The notes under the pieces are model-generated. The model had not been told where the DNA came from, did not search any database, and was given only the letters and a program-made list of their open reading frames with translations. A stretch of 54,493 nucleotides of DNA, taken from positions 1-54,493 of the forward strand of contig JAAFHZ010000013.1 of the NCBI GenBank assembly GCA_013297675.1, written 5' to 3'. The DNA is from Synechococcales cyanobacterium bin59.metabat.ball.084 (GTDB lineage Bacteria; Cyanobacteriota; Cyanobacteriia; Cyanobacteriales; Chamaesiphonaceae). Within the stretch, counting starts at the first letter, position 1. Each line of letters opens with the position of its first letter. Shown one piece after another: positions 27,045 through 36,116 of this stretch. The position numbers and the translations under genes are program-made.

Positions 27045-28664
27045 TTAATCTAAAATTACTAATCCCAACCTATTTGTGGGGAAGAATATTCCTAAGCAAT
27101 CCTGACTTTCTTGCTTATTGGTAATCAGCCATGGATGGCCGACAAAGGTTTTTTGTATTTGTTGGCCGCCAGCACCTAAATCAAAATAGTGCTGATTTTC
27201 ACCGCGCTGATTTATCCAGTAGACTTTAATTGGCGACAGTCTCTTATTGATCACTTGTATAGCAGTGCGCTGACCGCCTGATACAGAGCGATGTTTTATT
27301 TTGTTTTGACAGCCTGTTGACTTTAAACTATCAATTTGGCTCTCTGCCAGTCGTGAAGCTTGAGATGGTGGAGATGAAGTTGTTGGTAAGTCTGATATTG
27401 GTATGGGTGAGAAATCAATGGATCGATTAGTAAAATGACCTATGATCGCCCAACTTACTCCTGCAATAGTTCCGATTGCTAACAATATTCCAGCTTGCCT
27501 CAAGACATTCTCTAATGACATATTCTTTGATTTTGGTAAACAGACTTGCCACCATTGGGCAGTAGGTGGCGATTGCAAACGATGCCCCAATTGCTGCCAA
27601 GTGAGAGAATCAGCAATTGCCGCTTGTACGATAATTGGCAGCCAGCTAGCCCCTGGCAACTCATTTTCTAAGCCTTGTAAGCGCAGTCGTGCTTCTCGAA
27701 CGGCCAAATGGAGCGGTTGGCCACCGGCAAAAGCTGGTAAAAAGTAGCGGAGAAAAGCCTGTGCCACTCGATCGGTTACTGGTTCCCGCATCACAATAAC
27801 TTGCGGCAATTGTACCTGTTGTAATTCTAGTGCTAACCCCAGACCGTCACAAGAATTAAAAATTGCTAGTTGCAGACCGTTGGCAACTGCTTTGTGTAGA
27901 GCATGACGCAATTCAGAAATCGTCAGGCTATCAGTCTGATTGATATAAATTCTGCCCTGTTCACCTTCTGTACGGCTATGACCAGCAAAAAATAAGATAT
28001 CCCACTCCTGCTCCCACAAATGATCATTAATTTCAGCCCGTTGTGGTTCTACCAAAAAAGTGGTTTCAGCATTAGTAAAACTATTGATTAGTTGGCGATC
28101 GCTCTCAATATCAATCCCTTCTCTATTGCCCAGAATGGCCAGAATTTTTACTGGACTACGAGTAGTCATCCGGGGGGGCAAAAAAACTGGTTTTGTGTGC
28201 GTAACATTTAAAGCTATTTCTGCTGTGGGATTTTGTTCAACTAAATCCCATAAATACCAAGGTATTCGGAGGAGTGATGGCTCAGAGGTGCGTACTAATA
28301 TCAGCACTTCTTCTTTCATTAATTCGGCTAGCCACCTATCACGAATAGCCCGAAAGGAATCTACCAATAGCCAATTATTAAACTGAGTACGTACTTCTGG
28401 TTCGAGTTGCTGGCAAGCTTTAATAAATTCTTGCTGGCGATCCAGATAAATACTCTGAGGCTGGATGCGGGTTTCTCCGATGCCGTGGTAGTTGGATTGC
28501 CATCGTTGGAGAATATCTGCTAAATGGGGATTTGCCGGTAATACTCCACTAACTTCTGTCCTAAGAATTTCTTGATTCTCTCTAGTAGATTCCATGGATA
28601 ATACTACCTGGATATCTTGATGTAGATCGCCAGTTAATAATCTGAGAATAGCCTGCTTACCCAT
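27045..28664 (-). CDS. CHAT-domain protein with C-terminal VHL-beta-like domain
   Basis: The 539-residue protein has a CHAT (caspase-like) peptidase domain at about 170-355, with the catalytic His229 in 'DILFFAGHSR' and Cys272 in 'FNSCDGLGLALEL'. A single membrane helix follows (391-409). The C-terminal 464-535 region ('AIQVINKRLSPIKVYWINQR', 'FVGHPWLITN') resembles the beta domain of von Hippel-Lindau protein. The N-terminal 160 residues are a conserved CHAT-associated region. It ends a three-gene operon with DUF1822 and a sigma factor, an arrangement found in several cyanobacteria. It is likely a signalling or defence protease; the substrate is unknown. Confidence 0.8.
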   Translation of the reverse strand: MGKQAILRLLTGDLHQDIQVVLSMESTRENQEILRTEVSGVLPANPHLADILQRWQSNYHGIGETRIQPQSIYLDRQQEFIKACQQLEPEVRTQFNNWLLVDSFRAIRDRWLAELMKEEVLILVRTSEPSLLRIPWYLWDLVEQNPTAEIALNVTHTKPVFLPPRMTTRSPVKILAILGNREGIDIESDRQLINSFTNAETTFLVEPQRAEINDHLWEQEWDILFFAGHSRTEGEQGRIYINQTDSLTISELRHALHKAVANGLQLAIFNSCDGLGLALELQQVQLPQVIVMREPVTDRVAQAFLRYFLPAFAGGQPLHLAVREARLRLQGLENELPGASWLPIIVQAAIADSLTWQQLGHRLQSPPTAQWWQVCLPKSKNMSLENVLRQAGILLAIGTIAGVSWAIIGHFTNRSIDFSPIPISDLPTTSSPPSQASRLAESQIDSLKSTGCQNKIKHRSVSGGQRTAIQVINKRLSPIKVYWINQRGENQHYFDLGAGGQQIQKTFVGHPWLITNKQESQDCLGIFFPTNRLGLVILD

Positions 28665-28699
28665 CTTTGATGTTTCCTCAGCGTTTAAAAACTATAATT

Positions 28700-29659
28700 T
28701 CAGGCTACAAAATTCTCGCTAAAAAGAATTTCACCTAGATGTATTTCGACGCTAAACCTTTCATTAAGTTGCGCAGTAAAGTTAAACTCCATATTTTGAT
28801 TGGTGGGTGCTGCAACTGCCTGCATGACAGCAATTTGATGATTATCAAGTATTCTAACCTGTAGATCTACTGGTAAATATTTCTGATCGCTGCTTGATAA
28901 AATTTGGACTTTAACATTCATATCATTCTCAGAGGCAGCTTTTAGTGTAATTTGCAGCAAAATTTCCGTCGTCGTTTGAGGAGTGGTGAGCTGAAGCAGT
29001 TTACCTCGTTCCACTATTCGTTGAGCAGCATTATCTGTACTACGGAAGGCTAATTTGGATGGATTTGAGCTAAAAATCATTTGCAGATCTTGCCAACCTG
29101 TTTCAAAACAGTTATCAAGCCATTTTCTGAGATTAATTTGCCTGAGATTAACTCGATCAAGAACAGGTGATTCGCTGGAAGCAATGGAGCGTAATTGCTG
29201 CAAATACTCTGGCAAAGCATCGATCGACTGTAACTGATCGAGGGGGATAGTAGCCGTGGCAGTGGTCGTAAAACCAAGAATCTGTGCTTGCTTTAGGGCT
29301 TGATCGAATTGCACAGCTACATACCCCACTCGATCGGCTTGAACTTCAGCCGGAATTTCTAACGTATCAGCACCTGGTAAAACTGGGCGACATTCTAACT
29401 TCCCGATCGACTGCACAACTAAATCAGCTACATTCATAAATTTTAAACAGAGTGGATTCTGGCTATCACTTTGCGCGATGGCAGTGTCTATCCCCAAACA
29501 ACGCAGATAAAAATCTACTGCATAGACTGCCAAAGTATTAAGATAAACTTGTTTAGCAGTTTGCGGATTAGATTGCTGTCGCCGGAATTCCTCCGCTCGG
29601 GCATGTGCAGAAAATGAGAGGGGAACGGGGAAAGTGATTGATGCTTGTAATTGGTTCAT
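28700..29659 (-). CDS. DUF1822 family protein
   Basis: The 319-residue protein shows the DUF1822 pattern: 'VYLNTLAVYAVDFYLRCLGI' and 'LECRPVLPGADTLEIPAEVQ' with 'DRVGYVAVQFDQAL', and a C-terminal beta-rich part ('DLQVRILDNHQIAVMQAVAA'). Function is unknown. It lies between the sigma-factor gene (29 bp upstream) and the CHAT gene (35 bp downstream), so the three are probably made together. No membrane segment or signal peptide is visible. Confidence 0.85.
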   Translation of the reverse strand: MNQLQASITFPVPLSFSAHARAEEFRRQQSNPQTAKQVYLNTLAVYAVDFYLRCLGIDTAIAQSDSQNPLCLKFMNVADLVVQSIGKLECRPVLPGADTLEIPAEVQADRVGYVAVQFDQALKQAQILGFTTTATATIPLDQLQSIDALPEYLQQLRSIASSESPVLDRVNLRQINLRKWLDNCFETGWQDLQMIFSSNPSKLAFRSTDNAAQRIVERGKLLQLTTPQTTTEILLQITLKAASENDMNVKVQILSSSDQKYLPVDLQVRILDNHQIAVMQAVAAPTNQNMEFNFTAQLNERFSVEIHLGEILFSENFVA

Positions 29660-29687
29660 AATTAATCTCTAAATTGTTGTTAGTAAG

Positions 29688-30374
29688 CTATTCCTGTAAG
29701 TGTCTGTGGAAATAAGGGGTTAATTTTTGCAAGCGGCGGTTAAAAAAGCTACAGAGGGTTTGAATAGAAATATTTAATTCTCCAGAGATTTCTTCCCAGG
29801 TTCGATCTTGGACAACTTTTTCTAGAGCCAGCCATTGAAAGGTGATCTCTGGTCGCTCTCGCAAGTGTTCTTGTTTCAGTAAGTTTTCTGGATCTTCAGC
29901 TAAAAATTGTTGTAGTAGGCAATTGTCTGATATCGATTCTTCGACAGGAATATCCCAGTCCAGATCATCTAATGATCTCAAAGCCGGAGTTTTTCCTTGA
30001 TCACTGGCCGGTAAATAAGTCAGACCAGAACGGCGATAGTCATTTAAGACTCTAATAAAATATCTACTCAGTAAGAAGTTTACCCAGGCCATCACAGCGT
30101 GCTGTGGATTGTAACTGTCAATTTTTTGACAAATTTCTAGTAATGTCCGCTGAAGAGCCTCATTATAAAGATCTTCATAGAGCTGTGGTGGCCATGCTCC
30201 TTTTTGAGGATGACCTAGCTGCTGAGACTGCATCACTTGAGCAACGAGATTGTTCAATAGCCTTTGCCTAGCGGGACTTTGGGCTGGATACCGCTGGGCT
30301 GCTTGTGCTAGCTCTTGCAGCACTTGATCATTTTTGTTACCAGTCATGGAGCTATCAAAATCAGCATGGGTCAT
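29688..30374 (-). CDS. Sigma-70-like (ECF-type) transcription factor
   Basis: The 228-residue protein has a sigma region 2-like segment ('LYNEALQRTLLEICQKIDSY', 'AWVNFLLSRYFIRVLNDYRR') and a C-terminal helix-turn-helix like region 4 ('VVQDRTWEEISGELNISIQT'). It is diverged from standard ECF factors, as is usual for the sigma-like proteins found with DUF1822 and CHAT genes. It heads the operon and would be expected to control it or a linked process. No anti-sigma gene is adjacent. An alternative ATG at 30347 is possible. Confidence 0.7.
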   Translation of the reverse strand: MTHADFDSSMTGNKNDQVLQELAQAAQRYPAQSPARQRLLNNLVAQVMQSQQLGHPQKGAWPPQLYEDLYNEALQRTLLEICQKIDSYNPQHAVMAWVNFLLSRYFIRVLNDYRRSGLTYLPASDQGKTPALRSLDDLDWDIPVEESISDNCLLQQFLAEDPENLLKQEHLRERPEITFQWLALEKVVQDRTWEEISGELNISIQTLCSFFNRRLQKLTPYFHRHLQE

Positions 30375-30679
30375 ATCTCCTTACTGGATAGATTAAGCGC
30401 TGCCTAGAATATAACAATTTGCCTTGATCTCATCAACGTGACATATCTTAAACTCCCTAAAAGTCTCTACCAGTGATTGTCTGGAGCAGAATTACACCAA
30501 CGCATATTTTTACAAAACTTAATTTTTGCAGATTTGCGTAAAAAGTGAAGATTTTTCGCCAATACATGGTGATGAGGCAAAATGATGAATTTTTGCCGCT
30601 TGCTGCTTTTTCAATTAAAGGGGCAAGCAATCTAGCTACTAAATCACACATCATGTCTCTACCCTTTCACCTTAAAAAA

Positions 30680-31408
30680 ATGACTATCAAACTACTGTTG
30701 GTTGATGACCAAGATGCTTCTCGCCAAGGCTTAGCCAAGGTTTTGAACACCAAGCAAGATCTAGAAGTCGTAGGTCAAGCTGCTTATAGTCGAGATGCTG
30801 TCAGTTTAACCGCAGCACTACATCCCGATGTTATTCTGATGGAAATATGGACACCCCTGTTTGACGGAGTAATGGCTACCTGTGACATCAGCAAACAATT
30901 CCCTTGGGTCAAAATTGTTGTTTTCACCAATTGCGATGAAGAGGAATATGTCTGGCCATCTTTACAGGCTGGTGCAATTGGTTATTTGCTAAAAAACACA
31001 CCGATCGACCAATTAGTACAAGCAATTCGATCGGCTTACCGAGGTTATGCTCAATTAGGCCCGACGATTGCCCCCAAAGTGTTTGGTCAAGCATTAGCTA
31101 AACCCTGTAAAACCTTGTCTAGCTCTTCCAATAATTTTTCAGAGGCATTAAGTGCCAGAGAGTTAGAGATTTTGAAGCTGATGGCTGCGGGCAAAAATAA
31201 TCAAGAAATTGCCGGGTTGCTGCATGTTACCAAAGGAACTGTCCGTAACCACATCAGTAATATTTTGGGGCGATTAGGAGTGCGAGATCGCATTCATGCC
31301 ATCCTCTGGGCAAATCAACACTTAACAGATACTTCAGAAAATTGCAATTCTGCTTATTTGCAGCAGCAAACCTTCGGAATTAATTATCAAACAAAAGCGA
31401 CACCATGA
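30680..31408 (+). CDS. NarL/FixJ-type response regulator with Glu at the phosphorylation site
   Basis: I place the start at 30680 (MTIKLLLVDDQDASRQGL, 242 residues); the longer open frame adds 45 residues with no receiver homology. The receiver domain keeps Asp9-Asp10, Thr83 and Lys105, but the phosphoacceptor position is Glu55 ('VILMEIWTPLFDG' where a typical receiver has LMDIRMP). A LuxR-type helix-turn-helix follows at ~160-215 ('LSARELEILKLMAAGKNNQE', 'GTVRNHISNILGRLGV'). A Glu there often mimics phosphorylation, so the protein may be constitutively active. No histidine kinase is nearby. It lies directly upstream of the peptide-export operon and is the best candidate to bind the repeated motif found there. 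Confidence 0.85.
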   Translation: MTIKLLLVDDQDASRQGLAKVLNTKQDLEVVGQAAYSRDAVSLTAALHPDVILMEIWTPLFDGVMATCDISKQFPWVKIVVFTNCDEEEYVWPSLQAGAIGYLLKNTPIDQLVQAIRSAYRGYAQLGPTIAPKVFGQALAKPCKTLSSSSNNFSEALSARELEILKLMAAGKNNQEIAGLLHVTKGTVRNHISNILGRLGVRDRIHAILWANQHLTDTSENCNSAYLQQQTFGINYQTKATP

Positions 31409-31412
31409 CACT

Positions 31413-31446
31413 TGTCATATTCTAAAACATGACAAGTGTTACATGT
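31413..31446 (+). promoter_or_regulatory. Composite regulatory motif upstream of the peptide-export operon
   Basis: The element TGTCAT-N8-ACATGACA-N6-ACATGT occurs here and, with identical spacing, at 36117-36150 before the precursor peptide gene; 27 of 34 positions agree. Just upstream, ATGACA-ct-TGTCAT (31405-31418) forms a perfect dyad overlapping the regulator stop codon. It lies about 80 bp before the HlyD-like start. I infer an operator for a shared transcription factor. Confidence 0.7.
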
Positions 31447-31527
31447 GGTGATCTAGTTTTTATCGTTAGGATGCATCCAAGTATATTTTGCAGATCAGCA
31501 AACCGGTATATTCAAAATTACATTGCT

Positions 31528-32130
31528 ATGGATAATAACTTTACCATCCCTCTCTTTCGTCAAGAAGCCCTAGAACATGCTGGTCGGCGGTCATTTCTCA
31601 GTCAGGTCATTGTAACGACACCAATTCATTTTTGGGTTTCTACCATAACTTTATTAGGTTTTACGACGGTTGGTTTGTATCTTTCTACATTAGTGCAACT
31701 CCCGCGCAGGCTGGAACTCGCTGGTCAAATTGCAGCCCAGCCCAGCCCAGCAGCAGTATCAGCTCAACTGTGGGCTGATGCTGATACCATGACAAAACTT
31801 CGCCCCGGACAAGAAGTGCAAGTGAAATATGCCGCTTTCCCCTTTCAAACCTATGGAGTATTTACCGGTCGAGTGCAAGCCATCGCCGATCACGAAGTGT
31901 CTCTGAAAGAGAATCGACCCATCGAGTCTAAGAATCAGCAATATTCTCCTCAGAACTTGGCTTATCCGGTGGCAGTAGAGCTGCAGCAACCATATATTTC
32001 AGTGGGCAGTCAACAGATTCCTCTCCGTCCGGGTATGACTCTAACGGCAAACATTTTACTAGAGCGCAAAACATTATTTAACTGGCTATTGGAATCATTC
32101 ACCGGAGGGCAGAAAAATGGCAAGACTTAA
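31528..32130 (+). CDS. Short HlyD/CvaA-like membrane fusion protein
   Basis: The 200-residue protein has one N-terminal membrane helix ('FWVSTITLLGFTTVGLYL') and a beta-barrel segment typical of HlyD-type adaptors ('MTKLRPGQEVQVKYAAFPFQ', 'YGVFTGRVQAIA', 'LRPGMTLTANILLE'). It lacks the long coiled-coil hairpin and lipoyl half, so it is about half the usual length. I use the ATG at 31528; the in-frame ATG at 31429 falls inside the regulatory motif. Its end overlaps the ABC exporter start by 14 nt, as in colicin V-type export operons, and it should link that exporter to the periplasm. Confidence 0.75.
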   Translation: MDNNFTIPLFRQEALEHAGRRSFLSQVIVTTPIHFWVSTITLLGFTTVGLYLSTLVQLPRRLELAGQIAAQPSPAAVSAQLWADADTMTKLRPGQEVQVKYAAFPFQTYGVFTGRVQAIADHEVSLKENRPIESKNQQYSPQNLAYPVAVELQQPYISVGSQQIPLRPGMTLTANILLERKTLFNWLLESFTGGQKNGKT

Positions 32131-34357
32131 TCTCAAAAACTGGAAGATGCTACTGGGCTACCGTCAGCGCATTGAGCCAATCTATCAGGTAGAGGCAGCA
32201 GAGTGCGGCTTTGCTTGTCTAGCGATGGTGCTCTCAAAATATGGGCTAGAGACTAATATGCAGGCTTTCCGCTCTCGCTATCGAGTGTCACTACATGGTG
32301 CAGATCTGCACACATTAAGCGAGATTGCCCATGATTTTGGGCTAGTTACTCGTGCTCTGCGGGTGGAACTAAGCGCTCTGCCCAAACTTCGCCTACCTTG
32401 TATCGTACATTGGAATTTTAATCACTTTGTTGTGCTAGAGAGCGTCGGGCGATCGATCGAAGTTGTAGATCCGGCTTTAGGTCGTCAAACCTATGGCCTA
32501 GAAGAATTCTCACGGCATTTTACTGGGGTGGTTCTGGAACTTGTGCCGGGGGCAAATTATCGTCGCGGAACACTAGTACAGCGCTTGCGGCTGCGGGATA
32601 TTCTCAATGGTTTAATGGGCTGGCGTTCTAGTCTGGCGCATGTGTTGGTTCTTGCGACTGTTCTACAATGCGTCAGCTTAATTAGCCCTCAGTTCTTACA
32701 ACAGGGCATTGACCAGATCGCCGCCAATCAAGATATGCATTTTTTGGTGCCGCTGGTGCTGGGATTTGGATTTGTCTATATTCTCCGCATTGCCCTTTCG
32801 ACTCTGCAAAAGCTACTTGTGCTTCATTTGGGAACTCAAATTGCCTATCAATCTCAGCGCAATCTATTTCATCATCTGCTGACTTTACCCATGCGCTACT
32901 TTGAAGCCCGGAGCGTGGGAGATATCGTTTCTCGGTTTGAGTCCTTTGAGCCGATCAATAACATGGTGACAGGAGATGCGATCAGTACCCTGCTCAATGG
33001 TGTTACGGCAGCAATTACGGCTGTTTTACTCTTTACCTATAGTCCGCTGTTGGCCAGTGTTGTATTGGGTGTTTTGGGGCTGACGATGCTAGTAAAAGTC
33101 TGGTTTTTGCCCGCCCAACGACGCTTGACAACCGATAGTATTGTGGCTAGTGCCAAAGAAGATACTGTTTTTATGGAAACGATTAGGGGGATGCAGTCTA
33201 TTAAAGCTCTGGCTGGAGAGCAATTGCGTTTCCAAGCTTGGGATGCTGTCTATACCAGCGCAATTAATGCTGGGCTGCGATCAAAAAAGTTAGAAATTAT
33301 TGCTGCTGTGCCAATTGGGTTAATAGAGCTATTAGATAGCATTGGCATTCCCGCTATTGGTTTTTACTTGATTATTCAGGGACAATTCACTGTCGGAATG
33401 CTTTATGCATTTTTAGTCTATAAAGATTCTTTTTATCATGCTGCTGAAAGCCTAATTGATGTAGTTGCCAAATTCTGGCTGAATCGTCTACATTTGGAAC
33501 GATTGGGAGATATTGCTTTAGAAGCGCCAGAGATTAGTGCATTGTCTAGCTCAGAGCCAAAAGAGATCCCGGCTACCCCTGAGACCATGATCGATTCCCT
33601 GCGGGATAGCTGCGCTTCACGGGTGCAAATGTTAGAACTGCGCAATGTAAGTTTTCGCTATGCAGATCACGAACCAGATCTATTTACATCTATTGACCTC
33701 ACTTTGCATACCAACGAAAATGTTGTCTTAATTGGAGCATCAGGTGCGGGTAAAACTACATTAGTAAAAATTCTTAGTTCTCTGGAAAAGCCCAATGAGG
33801 GAGCAGTTTATCTCAATGGCAGTGCCTTACAGACCAATCAAATGACTGCCTACCGTCGCCGGATTGGGATGGTATTACAAAGCGATCGACTCTTTGCTGG
33901 TTCAGTGGCTAGCAATATTGCCTTTTTTGCTGAACAGATTGATCAGGACAAGATTGTTGCTATTGCTCAGCTCTGCGTTATTCATGACGAAATTATGGCA
34001 ATGCCGATGGGGTATGAAACCCTGGTAGGAGATATGGGCAGTGCTCTCTCTAGTGGTCAACAACAGCGTATTTTGCTTGCTCGTAGTCTCTACCGTGACC
34101 CAGACTATCTCTTTTTTGATGAAGGTACTGCCAACATCGATCCAGCTAATGAATGGCGCATTTTACAAAACCTGCGCACTGCTGGATTCGGCATTTTCTG
34201 TGTTGCCCACCATCCGGCCTGTCTGGAATTAGCCGATCGAATTTTAGAGTTAAAAGATGGACAACTGCGCGAGCTGACACCAGACAAACTCATATTTCCT
34301 CAGAGCCTAATCTCTACATCGTCAGACTTATATCACGGTGATCTGCAACGCAGGTAG
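32117..34357 (+). CDS. C39 peptidase-containing bacteriocin ABC exporter (CvaB-like)
   Basis: The 746-residue protein has three domains in order. An N-terminal C39 peptidase carries an intact triad: Cys30 ('AAECGFACLAM'), His103 ('NFNHFVVLE') and Asp118 ('VVDPALG'). A six-helix transmembrane domain spans ~170-430. The ATPase has Walker A 'GASGAGKT', signature 'LSSGQQQR', Walker B 'YLFFDEGTANID' and H-loop 'VAHH'. Such PCAT proteins cut peptide leaders after a double-glycine-type site and export the core. The linker 'FWLNRLHLERLGDIALEAPE' is characteristic of the colicin V branch. The likely substrate is the precursor encoded at 36281-36538. Confidence 0.93.
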   Translation: MARLNLKNWKMLLGYRQRIEPIYQVEAAECGFACLAMVLSKYGLETNMQAFRSRYRVSLHGADLHTLSEIAHDFGLVTRALRVELSALPKLRLPCIVHWNFNHFVVLESVGRSIEVVDPALGRQTYGLEEFSRHFTGVVLELVPGANYRRGTLVQRLRLRDILNGLMGWRSSLAHVLVLATVLQCVSLISPQFLQQGIDQIAANQDMHFLVPLVLGFGFVYILRIALSTLQKLLVLHLGTQIAYQSQRNLFHHLLTLPMRYFEARSVGDIVSRFESFEPINNMVTGDAISTLLNGVTAAITAVLLFTYSPLLASVVLGVLGLTMLVKVWFLPAQRRLTTDSIVASAKEDTVFMETIRGMQSIKALAGEQLRFQAWDAVYTSAINAGLRSKKLEIIAAVPIGLIELLDSIGIPAIGFYLIIQGQFTVGMLYAFLVYKDSFYHAAESLIDVVAKFWLNRLHLERLGDIALEAPEISALSSSEPKEIPATPETMIDSLRDSCASRVQMLELRNVSFRYADHEPDLFTSIDLTLHTNENVVLIGASGAGKTTLVKILSSLEKPNEGAVYLNGSALQTNQMTAYRRRIGMVLQSDRLFAGSVASNIAFFAEQIDQDKIVAIAQLCVIHDEIMAMPMGYETLVGDMGSALSSGQQQRILLARSLYRDPDYLFFDEGTANIDPANEWRILQNLRTAGFGIFCVAHHPACLELADRILELKDGQLRELTPDKLIFPQSLISTSSDLYHGDLQRR

Positions 34358-34450
34358 CGATCGATTCCCTTTGGCACAGCTTCACTTCACGGACTGCTCT
34401 GTAGATTTTACCTAATTTATTAACAACAGCTTATTTTGGAGGAAAATACC

Positions 34451-35428
34451 ATGAATTCAATCACTATAATGCCTTGGTTACGCCGTAGATCCCGCCAACT
34501 GCTGGCAGCAATTGCCACATTAGGTCTCATCGAAACTACCCATCTAACTATTGCTAAATTTCGGGGGGTGCCCTTGGCTTGCCCTACTAACGGCTGCGAT
34601 CGAGTTCTGAACAGTCCCTACGCTGATCTGTTTGGGGTGCCGCTCTCTCTGCTCGGGGTAATGGCCTATACTACTATTTTAGTTCTGGCAATTGCACCGC
34701 TGGTAGCCAGTCACTATCGGGCGCAGCAGTGGCAGAGATTAGTAGAAATTACCTGGCAACTACTCTTTGTTAGCACTACTGGAATGGCTGTTTTCAGCAG
34801 TTACATGATGTATGTAATGGCTTGGAAGGTGCAAGCTCTTTGTCTTTATTGCCTGGGTTCTGCAATTTTAGCGATGAGCCTTTTTACCATTACCTTGTTA
34901 GGAAATCGCTGGGAGCACTGGCGACGGCTTTGCCTGTTTGGTAGTTCGATCGCGCTAATAGTCTTATTTAGCAGCTTGGCAGTTCATGCTGATGTAGAAC
35001 GGGCTGATGTGGAGCGAGTGGCACAGGCGCAGCTATCATCTGCAAATACACTTACTCTAGAGCCTCAAGGCGAACCAACTTTGGGAGTTGGGTGGGAGGT
35101 CAAGGCATTATCTGGCACAGCAGAACTGCAACTGGCTCGACATTTGAAGCAAATAGGTGCCAAAGAGTATTCAGCTTGGTGGTGCCCCCACTGCCACATT
35201 CAAAAAGAGTTGTTTGGCAAAAATGCTTATACGGAGTTGCCCAATGTAGAGTGCGATTCCGCAGGGAAAAATGCCCAGCCAGCAGTATGTGATATGGCTA
35301 AAATAGAAGGCTTTCCGACTTGGGATATTAAAGGCCAGCGGTTAATCGGGCCGCAATCATTACAAACATTAGCAAAAGCTTCTGATTATCGCGGACTGCA
35401 AAATTTTAGCAACAAGATACCACAGTAG
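34451..35428 (+). CDS. VKOR-thioredoxin fusion, disulfide-bond forming protein
   Basis: The 325-residue protein has a VKOR domain with four membrane helices, the loop cysteines Cys44/Cys49 ('LACPTNGCDRVLNSPYA') and the quinone-side active site Cys131-x-x-Cys134 ('CLYC'). A C-terminal thioredoxin-like domain carries 'WWCPHCHIQK' (Cys245/Cys248). The fused pair oxidises cysteines in exported proteins, passing electrons to quinone. Start ATG 34451 follows a perfect GGAGG. Cyanobacteria usually have one house-keeping VKOR; this one lies in the peptide-export operon next to a two-cysteine precursor, so a dedicated maturation role is plausible. It could instead be the general enzyme placed here by chance. 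Confidence 0.9.
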   Translation: MNSITIMPWLRRRSRQLLAAIATLGLIETTHLTIAKFRGVPLACPTNGCDRVLNSPYADLFGVPLSLLGVMAYTTILVLAIAPLVASHYRAQQWQRLVEITWQLLFVSTTGMAVFSSYMMYVMAWKVQALCLYCLGSAILAMSLFTITLLGNRWEHWRRLCLFGSSIALIVLFSSLAVHADVERADVERVAQAQLSSANTLTLEPQGEPTLGVGWEVKALSGTAELQLARHLKQIGAKEYSAWWCPHCHIQKELFGKNAYTELPNVECDSAGKNAQPAVCDMAKIEGFPTWDIKGQRLIGPQSLQTLAKASDYRGLQNFSNKIPQ

Positions 35429-35460
35429 TTGAATTTAAAACGATCTCTAACAGGAATGAA

Positions 35461-36054
35461 ATGAAGACCAATACCAGAATTCAAGTCTTGCTAACATCCA
35501 CCTTAGTGCTATTAGCTGGTGGTCATAAAGTGAGCGCTCAAACTAATAGTAATGATGATCAAATAGGGCTGCCCACTAATCCAAAAAATCCTTTAGAGCC
35601 ACCCAGCAGCACAAATGATTCATCTGTGAATGCAATCAACAATTTATTACCAACTAATCCAATAACTTCATCTCCAGCAATCGACCAGCCAACCAACATC
35701 AACAACACTAATAATTATAATCCCGACGGTTATTCTATAAATTATCCAAACTGCTCTGGTACTTGTGTGTTTGCTATTGGCAAAAATGATCGTCAAAATG
35801 GTTGGCAGTTTACTACCGGCGTGATCTGGAATATTAATTCTCCAGAGAGAACTCAAGCAGAAAGCAGTAGAATGCTAGCAATCGCACAAAGTCAAAAAAT
35901 CAATACAGACAGTAATTTACTCTTAATGGAGAAGCTCACAGGGGCGATCTCCTCAGGAAAAATAGAGCAGGCCAATGGACTGGCAATTATCTTAGCTAAT
36001 CGTCTTGGCTATTCGGATCATAAGAGTTTAATAAAAGAAATCAAAGGGAAGTAA
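35461..36054 (+). CDS. Secreted protein of unknown function in the peptide cassette
   Basis: The 197-residue protein has a signal peptide (cleavage near 'KVSAQ'), an Asn/Pro/Thr-rich low-complexity linker (residues ~30-95) and a C-terminal domain beginning 'PNCSGTCVFAIGKNDR' with a Cys-x3-Cys pair, followed by a helical part. Proteins with a 'C(P/S)GTCVFAI' motif occur in other cyanobacteria without known function. It begins 32 bp after the VKOR gene and a terminator overlaps its end. Its place between the disulfide catalyst and precursor suggests an accessory or immunity role, which is inference. Confidence 0.65.
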   Translation: MKTNTRIQVLLTSTLVLLAGGHKVSAQTNSNDDQIGLPTNPKNPLEPPSSTNDSSVNAINNLLPTNPITSSPAIDQPTNINNTNNYNPDGYSINYPNCSGTCVFAIGKNDRQNGWQFTTGVIWNINSPERTQAESSRMLAIAQSQKINTDSNLLLMEKLTGAISSGKIEQANGLAIILANRLGYSDHKSLIKEIKGK

Positions 36055-36071
36055 ACAGTTCTTCCCTTTTT
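36043..36071 (+). terminator. Terminator closing the peptide-export operon
   Basis: AAAGGGAAG (36043-36051) pairs with CTTCCCTTT (36061-36069) and a T-run follows. The stem begins within the last codons of the secreted-protein gene. It separates the operon from the precursor gene, which has its own promoter region. Confidence 0.85.
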
Positions 36072-36116
36072 GGGCTGACAATAACTTTGCAATGGAACTT
36101 GTGAAATTATGATTAA

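Noticed and set aside
31429-31527. Longer HlyD-like protein starting at the ATG at 31429
   Set aside because: That ATG is part of the repeated operator motif, and the extra 33 residues lack any HlyD feature; the ATG at 31528 gives a normal start before the membrane helix.
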